Positions 1 to 5,685 of a DNA stretch of 6,614 bases are shown here, in pieces. The DNA lies in assembly GCA_016285215.1 (NCBI GenBank), contig JAEEQI010000133.1, forward strand, positions 1 through 6,614. Direction: 5' to 3'. The notes under the pieces are model-generated. The model saw only the letters and a program-made list of their open reading frames with translations, was not told the DNA's origin and ran no database searches. Origin of the DNA: Bacteroidales bacterium (lineage in GTDB: Bacteria; Bacteroidota; Bacteroidia; Bacteroidales; UBA932). Position 1 is the first letter of the stretch; the number at the start of each line of letters is the position of its first letter. A program made the position numbers and the translations under genes.

Positions 1-38
1 TGAACAAACTGCCCCTTATTAGCACTGTAGACTATCAT
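1..38 (-). CDS. N-terminal fragment of an unidentified protein (leaves window)
   Basis: Reading leftward, an ATG at 38-36 opens a frame that stays open to the window edge and encodes MIVYSANKGQFV. Only 12 residues are visible, so no domain can be assigned. The opening loosely resembles the start of DUF2075-type (putative ATPase/helicase-like) proteins of Bacteroidetes, but this is an impression from memory on very little sequence. The main support for a real gene is a well-formed Bacteroidetes promoter at 60-89 pointing the same way, with a leader of roughly 15-20 bases. It is divergent from the RhuM-type gene at 578. Existence of the gene is moderately likely; its function is unknown. Confidence 0.45.
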   Translation of the reverse strand, partial: MIVYSANKGQFV

Positions 39-59
39 ATTATGTGGATTGCCTTTCCA

Positions 60-89
60 CAAAATTAGTCATTTTTGATTAAATGGCAA
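60..89 (-). promoter_or_regulatory. Bacteroidetes-type promoter for the leftward gene at the edge
   Basis: On the minus strand, TTG (89-87) is followed after 19 bases by TAATTTTG (67-60), a perfect match to the Bacteroidetes -7 consensus TAnnTTTG. Transcription would begin about 3-7 bases further left, near 53-57. The start region overlaps a small perfect hairpin, with arms TGTGGA (43-48) and TCCACA (56-61) and a 7-base loop. That hairpin would partly fall in the leader or overlap the -7 box, so it could be an operator or a leader structure. Confidence 0.55.
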
Positions 90-120
90 CAGAATACAAG
101 GGCTGGATTATGTTGAGAGT

Positions 121-207
121 GCAGTAGACGTCTCTAATTTCGTGACACTAACCGCGAAAACATACCCAAAACGCGATAGACGGTCGAAAAAAAGTTACGT
201 CTACTGC
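121..207. repeat. 11-bp perfect inverted repeat enclosing a smaller hairpin
   Basis: GCAGTAGACGT (121-131) is exactly the reverse complement of ACGTCTACTGC (197-207). Inside it, TTTCGTG (138-144) pairs with CGCGAAA (153-159), with one G-U pair and an 8-base loop. The element lies between two divergent promoters, so neither of the mapped promoters should transcribe it as a leader. It could be one domain of an untranslated RNA continuing into the element at 230-364, a DNA-level recombination or binding site, or the end of a small mobile element. The 65-base spacer contains no recognisable gene. Confidence 0.5.
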
Positions 208-229
208 GCTGGAGGGGGGCGAAGAGGGA

Positions 230-364
230 CAGGGGGTGTTCCGAAGGGACTTTTGCCAAAATGACGACGTTAGACGCGCCGAAGGCGTGGCTAAAAGGAG
301 GAGTTCGCCGGTCAAGCGACCGGTGTTAGCCCCTTTTTGGCATCTGAGCGAGGGACACCCCCTG
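230..364. other. Nested multi-helix palindromic element, candidate structured RNA
   Basis: Five helices can be drawn without conflict. H1 joins 230-242 with 352-364 (13 pairs, one G-U). H2 joins 254-261 with 335-342 (8 perfect pairs). Inside H2 lie the hairpin H3 at 275-280/284-289 (GAA loop) and the stem H4 at 290-294/326-330 (GCTAA with TTAGC). H4 encloses H5, 306-313 with 318-325 (8 pairs, one G-U, loop AAGC). A purine bulge at 295-305 contains AAGGAGGAG. Such ordered nesting over 135 bases is unlikely by chance, but strand and expression are unknown and I do not recognise a known RNA family. A frame open from a GTG at 236 crosses the element, but it has no protein-like character here and I do not treat it as coding. 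Alternatives are a REP/MITE-type repeat or a DNA cruciform site. Confidence 0.5.
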
Positions 365-377
365 CCGCTGAAGGCCC

Positions 378-408
378 TTGCGGCTTTCGGCCCGAATGAT
401 TATATTTG
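378..408 (+). promoter_or_regulatory. Bacteroidetes-type promoter upstream of the RhuM-family gene
   Basis: TTG (378-380), 20 bases, then TATATTTG (401-408) fits the Bacteroidetes -33/-7 pattern, with a perfect TAnnTTTG box. The predicted transcript starts near 412-415 and has a leader of about 165 bases before the ATG at 578. The -33 box sits in the right arm of a short inverted repeat, GCCGC (364-368) with GCGGC (380-384). Folding of that repeat or a protein bound to it could affect the promoter. Confidence 0.6.
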
Positions 409-509
409 CCCTTGCAGACGGTCGTCAGATTCGGCCGGGAATGAAATCAGGAGTATGGTAAGTCCTTCATTCTGGAGGCGGCTCCCTTCACAAGACATAT
501 TTCATACGA

Positions 510-538
510 ACTTGCGGTCGCAAAATGCGGCCTCAAGT
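510..538 (+). promoter_or_regulatory. Strong imperfect hairpin in the RhuM-gene leader
   Basis: Bases 510-522 pair with 526-538 in 13 positions (one mismatch at 515/533 and one G-U at 518/530) around an AAA loop. The sequence TTATTT follows directly. The hairpin lies between the predicted transcription start near 413 and the chosen start codon at 578. It could act as a weak terminator or attenuator, or as an operator, since the DNA is also a near-palindrome. The downstream T-run is interrupted, so intrinsic termination would be inefficient. Confidence 0.4.
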
Positions 539-577
539 TTATTTCCACTGATTAATAATCATTTACACCTTAATGTT

Positions 578-1495
578 ATGGCAAAGAATAATACTACCCA
601 AATGTCGCAACCGGCGCATAATATGCGACAGTTGCTGGTACCATCCCCTGACGAGGTTGGTGAAGTGTCAATTTACAACCCAGATGATTCCATTAAACTC
701 AACGTATGGTTGGCAAAAGAAACCGTCTGGCTAACTGTCAAACAGTTAGCATTGTTGTTTGATCGCGACAGGACTGTTATTGGAAGACACATCAAGAATA
801 TCTTTTCTGAGGGTGAATTGGACCCGTCCTTGGTGTGTGCAAAATTTGCACATACCGGGGAATATGGACGTGCAGTTGGTTATACTCAAACCAAAGATGT
901 GGATTTCTACAATTTGGATGTAATTATATCTGTCGGCTACCGTGTAAAATCTGTTCGCGGAACTCGTTTTAGGCAATGGGCTAATACCGTATTAAAAGAT
1001 TATCTGATTCGCGGTTTCGCTATCAACCCCAGGCTGGAACAACTGGAACGGCGTGTGGCAAAGACCGAGGAAAAGATTGATTTCTTTGTCAAGACCGCAT
1101 TACCTCCTGTAGAGGGTATCTTCTTCGATGGCCAAATCTACGACGCCTATGAGTTCATCTGCGGACTCATCGAGAGTACCAGGACACGTATTGTCCTCAT
1201 CGACAATTACGTGGATGATACCGTCCTAACTATGCTGGATAAACGGGAGGCAGGAGTTGCGGCAACCATCTACACACAAAAGATATCGCCACAGTTCCAT
1301 CTTGATATTGCAAAGCACAACGCCCAGTACCCGTCTATCGACGTAAAAGAGTTCACTAAATCTCACGACCGCTTCCTGATTCTTGACAATCAGGTATATC
1401 TCATCGGCGCGTCTTTAAAAGACCTCGGCAAAAAATGGTTCGCGGTGTCCTTAATGTCGGAAACTGACCCAGAGCTACTCCTTTCTCGATTATAA
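578..1495 (+). CDS. RhuM-family protein with C-terminal phospholipase-D-like motif
   Basis: This 305-residue protein has an N-terminal helix-turn-helix-like segment (about 49-80) followed by the family signature: YNLDVIISVGYRVKS (111-125) and FRQWANTVLKDYL (131-143). These are typical of RhuM/virulence-RhuM proteins, named from Salmonella rhuM and common on genomic islands. Residues 153-170 look like a short coiled coil. The C-terminal half (about 175-305) contains HDRFLILD (263-270) and GAS (277-279). That spacing matches the phospholipase-D motif HxKx4Dx6GS, with Arg in place of the catalytic Lys. I chose the ATG at 578; ATGs at 455, 602 and 623 are also in frame, but the conserved region starts near residue 29. 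The gene is more AT-rich than the operon to its right, suggesting acquisition. A role in DNA binding, defence or island biology is plausible but unproven. Confidence 0.88.
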   Translation: MAKNNTTQMSQPAHNMRQLLVPSPDEVGEVSIYNPDDSIKLNVWLAKETVWLTVKQLALLFDRDRTVIGRHIKNIFSEGELDPSLVCAKFAHTGEYGRAVGYTQTKDVDFYNLDVIISVGYRVKSVRGTRFRQWANTVLKDYLIRGFAINPRLEQLERRVAKTEEKIDFFVKTALPPVEGIFFDGQIYDAYEFICGLIESTRTRIVLIDNYVDDTVLTMLDKREAGVAATIYTQKISPQFHLDIAKHNAQYPSIDVKEFTKSHDRFLILDNQVYLIGASLKDLGKKWFAVSLMSETDPELLLSRL

Positions 1496-1501
1496 ACGAA
1501 G

Positions 1502-1557
1502 ATCCCGGGTCAGGGCCCGGGATGAGGGGGCGGAGATGCCCGGTCGGGGCCGGGCAT
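1502..1557. repeat. REP-like doublet of GC-rich palindromes
   Basis: Two hairpins of the same design lie 34 bases apart. The first pairs ATCCCGGG (1502-1509) with CCCGGGAT (1516-1523). The second pairs ATGCCCGG (1536-1543) with CCGGGCAT (1550-1557). Each has an 8-bp perfect stem and a 6-base loop beginning TC, and is followed by GA. They begin 6 bases after the RhuM-gene stop codon, between convergent genes. This is the usual position of REP-type extragenic repeats, which may aid termination or mRNA stability. No T-run follows on either strand, so they are not classical intrinsic terminators. Confidence 0.6.
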
Positions 1558-1586
1558 GACGGGACGTTGCAGGTGGGGAGACAGAA

Positions 1587-1683
1587 CGTCGCCGGTCCGC
1601 GTTTTTTTCGTGACCGGCGACGGTATAATCCATATGTGGGCGAAAAGCGTTGCAGGCGGGCCAAAAAATGCGGACCGGCGACG
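1587..1683. repeat. Three-copy 11-mer able to form alternative hairpins
   Basis: CGTCGCCGGTC (1587-1597) is followed by two copies of its reverse complement, GACCGGCGACG, at 1612-1622 and 1673-1683. The first pairing gives a hairpin with a 14-base loop containing seven Ts. The second extends to 1587-1607 with 1663-1683, 21 positions with one mismatch. The two folds exclude each other. A direct repeat, CGTTGCAGG(T/C)GGG at 1565-1577 and 1648-1660, adds to the repeat character. The element begins just beyond the stop codon of the leftward operon. On the minus strand the first hairpin is followed by TTCTGTCT, so it may serve as a weak operon terminator. Confidence 0.6.
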
Positions 1684-1689
1684 CTAAAG

Positions 1690-2358
1690 CTAGAGCAGGG
1701 AAAGCAGCAGGGCGCGGGCCTCGGGGAGGGTTTCGGGAACGGAACGGCCGCCGGTGAAGAGAGCGTCAACCTGATCTTTCTTGCCGGGGAAGAGTTTGCG
1801 GAGATTCTTCTTGGTGAGGGGGAAGACGGTGTCGCCTTTGTACAGGAAAAGGGTCTCCGTAACCTCGTAAGGATAGGTCTTTCCCTCTTCTAAATCATAG
1901 ATCACCCCATCGGCATAGATGGAACTGTAACTGCGGATGGAGCTGGTCTGGGAGGTGGTGCCATAACCGGCCTGCTTTACATCTGTGTACACTTTCACAT
2001 ACCGGTGAATGGCAATGCCCATATCGGGAGCCACGGGAGACAGACGGTAATAGACGTTTTGGTGGTGAAGGAAGGATACCGTGTCAATCAGGACCTTGAG
2101 CACATTGTCTGCATTGCTGGCTTCCAGCTCCTGGCCGTTCTTGTCAATGAACCGGAGCGTATTGTCTACGGCGCAGATATTGAGCTGGCCCTGGGCAGGA
2201 GCCTGCCCCCGGAAGTAGATGTACCCCTGGTCAAACTTGGGCATCAGGTAATACACCTCATTGGGGATCCCCTTGGAGGACTCCTTATTTTGAGCCTGTG
2301 CGCTCAGGCCCACCAGCAGCAGACCGAGCGCACAGACAAAACGTTTAAGCAAAGACAT
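1690..2358 (-). CDS. Secreted protein of unknown function
   Basis: The 222-residue product starts with a classical signal peptide: basic residues near the start, a hydrophobic core at about 7-19, and a probable cleavage after AQA at residue 22. It should therefore be exported to the periplasm or beyond. The mature part is rich in aromatic residues and beta-type segments (for example YYLMPKFDQGYIYFRG, 36-51) with no cysteine pair, lipobox or catalytic motif that I recognise. It looks like a Bacteroidales-specific hypothetical protein. Its ATG is separated by a single base from the stop codon of the flavodoxin gene, so the two are probably translationally coupled and may work together in the envelope. 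It is the last gene of the operon. Confidence 0.85.
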   Translation of the reverse strand: MSLLKRFVCALGLLLVGLSAQAQNKESSKGIPNEVYYLMPKFDQGYIYFRGQAPAQGQLNICAVDNTLRFIDKNGQELEASNADNVLKVLIDTVSFLHHQNVYYRLSPVAPDMGIAIHRYVKVYTDVKQAGYGTTSQTSSIRSYSSIYADGVIYDLEEGKTYPYEVTETLFLYKGDTVFPLTKKNLRKLFPGKKDQVDALFTGGRSVPETLPEARALLLSLL

Positions 2359-2359
2359 A

Positions 2360-3172
2360 TTAACGTACCACCTGGGTAAACACAGGGGCCTTTCCTTCTT
2401 CGGCCAGTACGTATACCGTCATCTGGGAAGGGCCAAACTGAGGCATACCCTCGCGAGGGAGGTTCTCGGCGGTGAACTTATACTCAGTGCCACAGGGAGT
2501 GGTGCGGGCAGCCACCTCCACAGCCTTGGCCTGAATCATAGGATAGTCGCCCACGGCAGTGTCAAAGATGGCAGCCTCTTCTTCGGAAACGGCGTGTGCC
2601 TCCGGGAAGTCCTCCAGCGGAGTGAACTCACCCTTCACAAAGCCATTGGCCTTGAGGAAGTAGTCAATCTCGGCGGGAGCGGCCTCAATGCGGGCAGCGC
2701 GTACGCCATAGCCGGGGAGAACGGTGGCACCGGGCTCCTTGGTGGCCAGTTCGGCAGAACTGCTCTGCAGACCGCCGCTGCCAAAAGTGCAGAACGGAAC
2801 TATCTTCTTGCCACTGAAGTCAATCTGCTCCAGCACGCCACCCATGGGCAGGGCCATAGTGCCATACCAGACGGGATATCCCAGGAAGATGATGTCGTAC
2901 TTGGAGATATCGGCCTTGATGGGCTCCAGCTCGGGGAAAATGCCCTTGGCACGCTCTTCACCGGCGCGGTTGATGGTCTCCTGATAAGTGCCATCGTAGG
3001 GGTTCACGCACACAACTTCTTCGATGTCGGCACCCAGGGCCTTCTGGATTTCCTGGGCAACGGTACGGGTGTGGTCGGTCTGGGAATAGTAGAGGACCAG
3101 CACCTTGGGGGTCTTGGGCCCGCAGGCAGCAAACAACATGGCCATAGCGGCAAAAATTAAAATCCGTTTCAT
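2360..3172 (-). CDS. Lipoprotein-anchored flavodoxin family protein
   Basis: The 270-residue protein begins with a lipoprotein signal peptide ending in the lipobox LFAAC, with Cys17 as the lipidated residue. The residues after it (GPKTPK) lack the acidic run seen in many surface-exposed Bacteroidetes lipoproteins, so a periplasm-facing location is more likely. Residues 22-180 form a flavodoxin-like fold. VLVLYYSQTDHT (24-35) is the FMN phosphate-binding loop, and FLGYPVWYGTMALPM (96-110) and CTFGSGGLQSS (128-138) are the other FMN-contacting loops. This matches the Flavodoxin_4 type. About 85 further residues (185-270) form an extension I do not recognise. The protein probably carries electrons outside the cytoplasm; the partner is unknown. 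It lies 22 bases after cdd and 1 base before the next gene. Confidence 0.88.
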   Translation of the reverse strand: MKRILIFAAMAMLFAACGPKTPKVLVLYYSQTDHTRTVAQEIQKALGADIEEVVCVNPYDGTYQETINRAGEERAKGIFPELEPIKADISKYDIIFLGYPVWYGTMALPMGGVLEQIDFSGKKIVPFCTFGSGGLQSSSAELATKEPGATVLPGYGVRAARIEAAPAEIDYFLKANGFVKGEFTPLEDFPEAHAVSEEEAAIFDTAVGDYPMIQAKAVEVAARTTPCGTEYKFTAENLPREGMPQFGPSQMTVYVLAEEGKAPVFTQVVR

Positions 3173-3194
3173 ATAAGTGTTAATTGGTTAAAAA

Positions 3195-3680
3195 TTATTC
3201 GTCAATGGTGAGGCTGTCAAAGATGAAGGGCAGGAGGTCGTCTACCTTATGGAACTTGCGGATACGCTTGCTGCCCACCAGGATTACCTCAATGGGCCGG
3301 CCAAATTTCCTCTGATACTGGGCCATCACCTGGCGGCAGGAGCCGCAGGGCGAAGCGGGGCTTTCACAGAGGACGCCATGGTCGCTGGCGGCTATGGCCA
3401 GCTTGACCATAGGCGTATCGGGATAATTGGCACCGGCGGCAAACATAGCCGTACGCTCGGCGCAGAGGCCGGAAGGATAGGCCACGTTTTCCTGATTGGC
3501 ACCTTTGACAATCGTCCCGTCGGCCAGCAGCAGGGCCGCTCCCACCTGAAAGTGCGAGAAGGGCGAATAGGACCCCTTCTTTGCCTCCAGGGCAGCGGCT
3601 GCCAGGTTCTGGTCAATGGGATCCATCTCCTCGGGAGAGGAGAATTCTTCATAGTTGATGGTAAAGTTTACGTCTGCCAT
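3195..3680 (-). CDS. cdd: Cytidine deaminase
   Basis: This cytosolic enzyme of pyrimidine salvage converts cytidine and deoxycytidine to uridine and deoxyuridine, releasing ammonia. The 161-residue protein shows the expected order of motifs. SPFSHFQVGAALL (39-51) and NQENVAYPSG (62-71) are substrate contacts. CAE (73-75) holds the first zinc ligand Cys73 and the proton-shuttling Glu75. PCGSC (111-115) holds zinc ligands Cys112 and Cys115. Three cysteine ligands indicate the short homotetrameric class, although 161 residues is somewhat longer than the 130-140 usual for that class; the extra length is mainly an N-terminal extension of about 20 residues. The gene lies 18 bases after the carbamoyltransferase gene in the same operon, next to ammonia-releasing guanidino metabolism. 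Confidence 0.95.
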   Translation of the reverse strand: MADVNFTINYEEFSSPEEMDPIDQNLAAAALEAKKGSYSPFSHFQVGAALLLADGTIVKGANQENVAYPSGLCAERTAMFAAGANYPDTPMVKLAIAASDHGVLCESPASPCGSCRQVMAQYQRKFGRPIEVILVGSKRIRKFHKVDDLLPFIFDSLTIDE

Positions 3681-3698
3681 TATGCGGTTCTTTTATTA

Positions 3699-4700
3699 TT
3701 AACTTCCAAGGGTTGCCACCATCACGGCTTTGATGGTGTGCAGCCGGTTTTCGGCCTCGTCAAAGACAATGCTCTGGGGGCCTTCAAATACTTCTTCTGT
3801 TACTTCTACGCCATTAAGGCCGAATTTTTCGTACACTTCCCTACCAACCTTGGTTTCCAGATTATGGTAAGCCGGGAGGCAGTGCATAAATTTGCAGTTG
3901 GGGTTGCCGGTGGCGGCCATCAGTTCTGCATTCACCTGGTAGGGCTTCAGGAGCTTGATTCGCTCTGCCCAAACTTCGGCCGGTTCTCCCATAGAGACCC
4001 AGACGTCGGTGATGAGGAAATCGCAGCCCTTGACGCCGGCTTTTATGTCATCGGTGATGGTAATACGGGCTCCGGTCTCGGCGGCAATGGCCTGGCACTG
4101 CGCCACCAGCTCGGGGGCCGGCTGCAGGGCCTTGGGGGCCACAATGCGCACGTCCATACCCATCTTGGCGCCGCCCACCAGCAGGGAGTTGCCCATATTG
4201 TAGCGGGCGTCTCCCAGATAGGCGTAACTCACCTGGCTCAGGGGCTTGTCTGTGTGCTCCTGCATAGTCAGGAAATCGGCCAATATCTGCGTGGGATGGA
4301 ACTCGTTGGTAAGGCCGTTCCACACGGGAACGCCAGCGTACTGCGCCAGCTCTTCCACTATGCTCTGGCCAAAGCCCCGGTACTCTATGCCGTCAAACAT
4401 TCGGCCCAAAACCCGGGCCGTGTCTTTCATACTTTCCTTGATGCCTATCTGGCTGCCGGTGGGGCCCAGATAGGTAACGTGGGCTCCCTGGTCGTGTGCA
4501 GCCACCTCAAACGAGCAGCGCGTACGCGTAGAAGTCTTTTCAAAAATGAGGGCTATGTTCTTTCCCTTGAGGCGCTGGACCTCGGTTCCGGCCTTCTTGG
4601 AGCGTTTGAGCTCTGCGGCCAGGTCCAGAAAATACTGAATCTCCTGCGGAGTAAAGTCCAGCAGTTTGAGAAAGTGGCGGTTGTGTAAGTCTACGGTCAT
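3699..4700 (-). CDS. argF: Ornithine carbamoyltransferase
   Basis: The enzyme interconverts ornithine plus carbamoyl phosphate and citrulline plus phosphate. All signature motifs are present in the 333-residue protein: FEKTSTRTR (53-61, carbamoyl-phosphate binding), HPTQ (135-138), DVWVSMG (232-238, the ornithine-binding SMG loop) and HCLP (273-276, catalytic Cys274). STRTR plus SMG mark a true ornithine enzyme rather than the acetyl- or succinylornithine transcarbamylases known from several Bacteroidetes. Similarity to E. coli ArgI is evident along the whole length. It starts 3 bases after the stop codon of the guanidino hydrolase gene, which suggests use in arginine breakdown (an arcB role) as well as, or instead of, arginine synthesis. 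Sequence alone does not decide the direction, so argF is used as a family name. Confidence 0.96.
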   Translation of the reverse strand: MTVDLHNRHFLKLLDFTPQEIQYFLDLAAELKRSKKAGTEVQRLKGKNIALIFEKTSTRTRCSFEVAAHDQGAHVTYLGPTGSQIGIKESMKDTARVLGRMFDGIEYRGFGQSIVEELAQYAGVPVWNGLTNEFHPTQILADFLTMQEHTDKPLSQVSYAYLGDARYNMGNSLLVGGAKMGMDVRIVAPKALQPAPELVAQCQAIAAETGARITITDDIKAGVKGCDFLITDVWVSMGEPAEVWAERIKLLKPYQVNAELMAATGNPNCKFMHCLPAYHNLETKVGREVYEKFGLNGVEVTEEVFEGPQSIVFDEAENRLHTIKAVMVATLGS

Positions 4701-4703
4701 GGT

Positions 4704-5627
4704 TTAGTCTCTTCTTAGTGGCAGGGTGGAACATCTCAGGAGACCGCCCATCTTGGAGATTTCCCGGTACGGGACGGTTTCTACGGTTATGCCCCACGCC
4801 TCGCGAAGGTGGTTATTCAGGCGGGTGAAGTGCTCTTCCGTCACCACCACATCGGGGGCGATGGAAAGCACGTTGGTGTTCATATAGTACATCTCCTCGG
4901 TGGTAATCTCAAAGACATTCTGAGGGCCGAAGAGTTCAATCAGGTGATCTGCATCCCGCGGGTTCATAAAGCCCCGGCGGTAGATGATGGCCTTGTCCTC
5001 CCCTACCGGCATAAAGGTGCAGTCCAGGTGCAGGATGCCGGCATAGGGATCCGTATCGCTCTTGAGGAGGTTCAGGGGAACGATGGTGCGCTCCGGGAAC
5101 AGCATCTTGAGGTATTCCACGGCCAGGCGGTTGGTGCGGGCCGTCTTTACGCTGCGGTAATCCGGGAAATCGTACTGGCCCAGGAAGATGTAATTCTTGT
5201 ACAGGATTACGTCTCCCCCTTCCACGTGCACGGACTCCGGAAGGTTGTAGATCTGCTTGTAATGGATCTGGCGGTAGATGTCTCCGTAGGCGTCAATCTC
5301 TTCCTGACGGTCCGGGATAATGTTGGATACAATGATGCTGTCTCCAATCACAAAGCCCACGTCCCGCGAAAAGACCTGGTTGCAACCCGGCACCAGGCGG
5401 GGACGGTAAACCTTTACATCATACTTGTGAAGAACGGCTTCAAAGGCGCCCATCTCCTTCACAATATCTACTTCCTTGGGGTAGACGCCGTATTTAACCG
5501 ACTCGTAAGACTTGCTGTCATAGGTCTGGTCCAAAGTGGGTTCCGGACCGCTGGATTGGGGCAATCCCAGCACCACTTCCCGCAAGCGGGAGGTCTCGGA
5601 CTCAATATGGAGCTCAATCTGTGACAT
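4704..5627 (-). CDS. Guanidino-group hydrolase (arginine deiminase/DDAH-like)
   Basis: The 307-residue protein belongs to the amidinotransferase/arginine deiminase superfamily. Visible active-site elements are CNQVFSRD (82-89, Asp89 for guanidino binding), HVEGGD (134-139), LHLD (199-202, catalytic His200) and LLRCSTLPLRRD (296-307, nucleophile Cys299). It is much shorter than classical arginine deiminase (about 410 residues) because it lacks the helical insert, and closer to dimethylarginine hydrolase or the arginine dihydrolase domain. Likely reactions are arginine to citrulline plus ammonia, or arginine to ornithine. The directly following ornithine carbamoyltransferase favours citrulline as product, but substrate specificity is inferred. 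I chose the ATG at 5627; a GTG at 5666 would add 13 residues lying over the likely promoter. It is the first gene of the five-gene operon. Confidence 0.9.
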   Translation of the reverse strand: MSQIELHIESETSRLREVVLGLPQSSGPEPTLDQTYDSKSYESVKYGVYPKEVDIVKEMGAFEAVLHKYDVKVYRPRLVPGCNQVFSRDVGFVIGDSIIVSNIIPDRQEEIDAYGDIYRQIHYKQIYNLPESVHVEGGDVILYKNYIFLGQYDFPDYRSVKTARTNRLAVEYLKMLFPERTIVPLNLLKSDTDPYAGILHLDCTFMPVGEDKAIIYRRGFMNPRDADHLIELFGPQNVFEITTEEMYYMNTNVLSIAPDVVVTEEHFTRLNNHLREAWGITVETVPYREISKMGGLLRCSTLPLRRD

Positions 5628-5643
5628 ACAATTATAAAGTTTG

Positions 5644-5651
5644 TAAATATA
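5644..5651 (-). promoter_or_regulatory. Possible -7 box for the five-gene operon
   Basis: On the minus strand TATATTTA matches TAnnTTTG in all but the last base. It sits 16 bases before the ATG at 5627, giving a leader of about 10 bases. No convincing TTTG lies at the right distance upstream, so this is a weak candidate; the operon may depend on an activator. Confidence 0.3.
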
Positions 5652-5663
5652 AGAAAATTTTCT
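5652..5663. promoter_or_regulatory. Perfect 12-bp palindrome, candidate operator
   Basis: AGAAAATTTTCT is a perfect palindrome in the 97-base region between two divergent promoters. It abuts the proposed -7 box of the leftward operon, so it would lie between its -7 and -33 positions. It lies upstream of the pyrC promoter at 5686-5717. A dimeric regulator bound here could affect both directions. The region is AT-rich, so chance occurrence is possible. Confidence 0.35.
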
Positions 5664-5685
5664 CACACTTACTTTTTAAATTTAT

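Noticed and set aside
3..68. Short rightward frame open from the left edge, possibly the end of an upstream gene
   Set aside because: It has only 21 codons without recognisable character, and the opposite strand has a better supported gene start and promoter in the same place.
121..207. Integron attC site
   Set aside because: The inverted repeat is long, but the ends do not fit RYYYAAC and GTTRRRY, and no integrase is visible.
236..577. In-frame upstream extension of the RhuM-family protein (GTG at 236 or ATG at 455)
   Set aside because: The extra residues lack family resemblance, and the region contains palindromes and the promoter at 378-408. The ATG at 455 has AGGAG only one base away, which is too close for a normal ribosome binding site.
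1623..1630. TATAAT-like -10 box
   Set aside because: It matches the E. coli type, not the Bacteroidetes TAnnTTTG type, and there is no gene start downstream in that direction.
1522..1893. Open frames across the repeat region between the RhuM gene and the operon
   Set aside because: They are made of the palindromic repeats and overlap the end of the secreted-protein gene; no start signal or protein character is visible.
3249..4688. Long rightward open frame antisense to the cytidine deaminase and carbamoyltransferase genes
   Set aside because: The opposite strand encodes two proteins with complete catalytic motifs. The antisense frame is open only because of the GC-rich codon use and has no recognisable domain.
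4809..5624. Rightward open frame antisense to the guanidino hydrolase gene
   Set aside because: It mirrors a gene with all active-site motifs. The translation is a low-complexity mix of Val, His and Gly with no family resemblance.
5628..5666. GTG start at 5666 for the guanidino hydrolase
   Set aside because: It would add 13 residues unlike the family's N-terminus and would place the start inside the AT-rich promoter and palindrome region.
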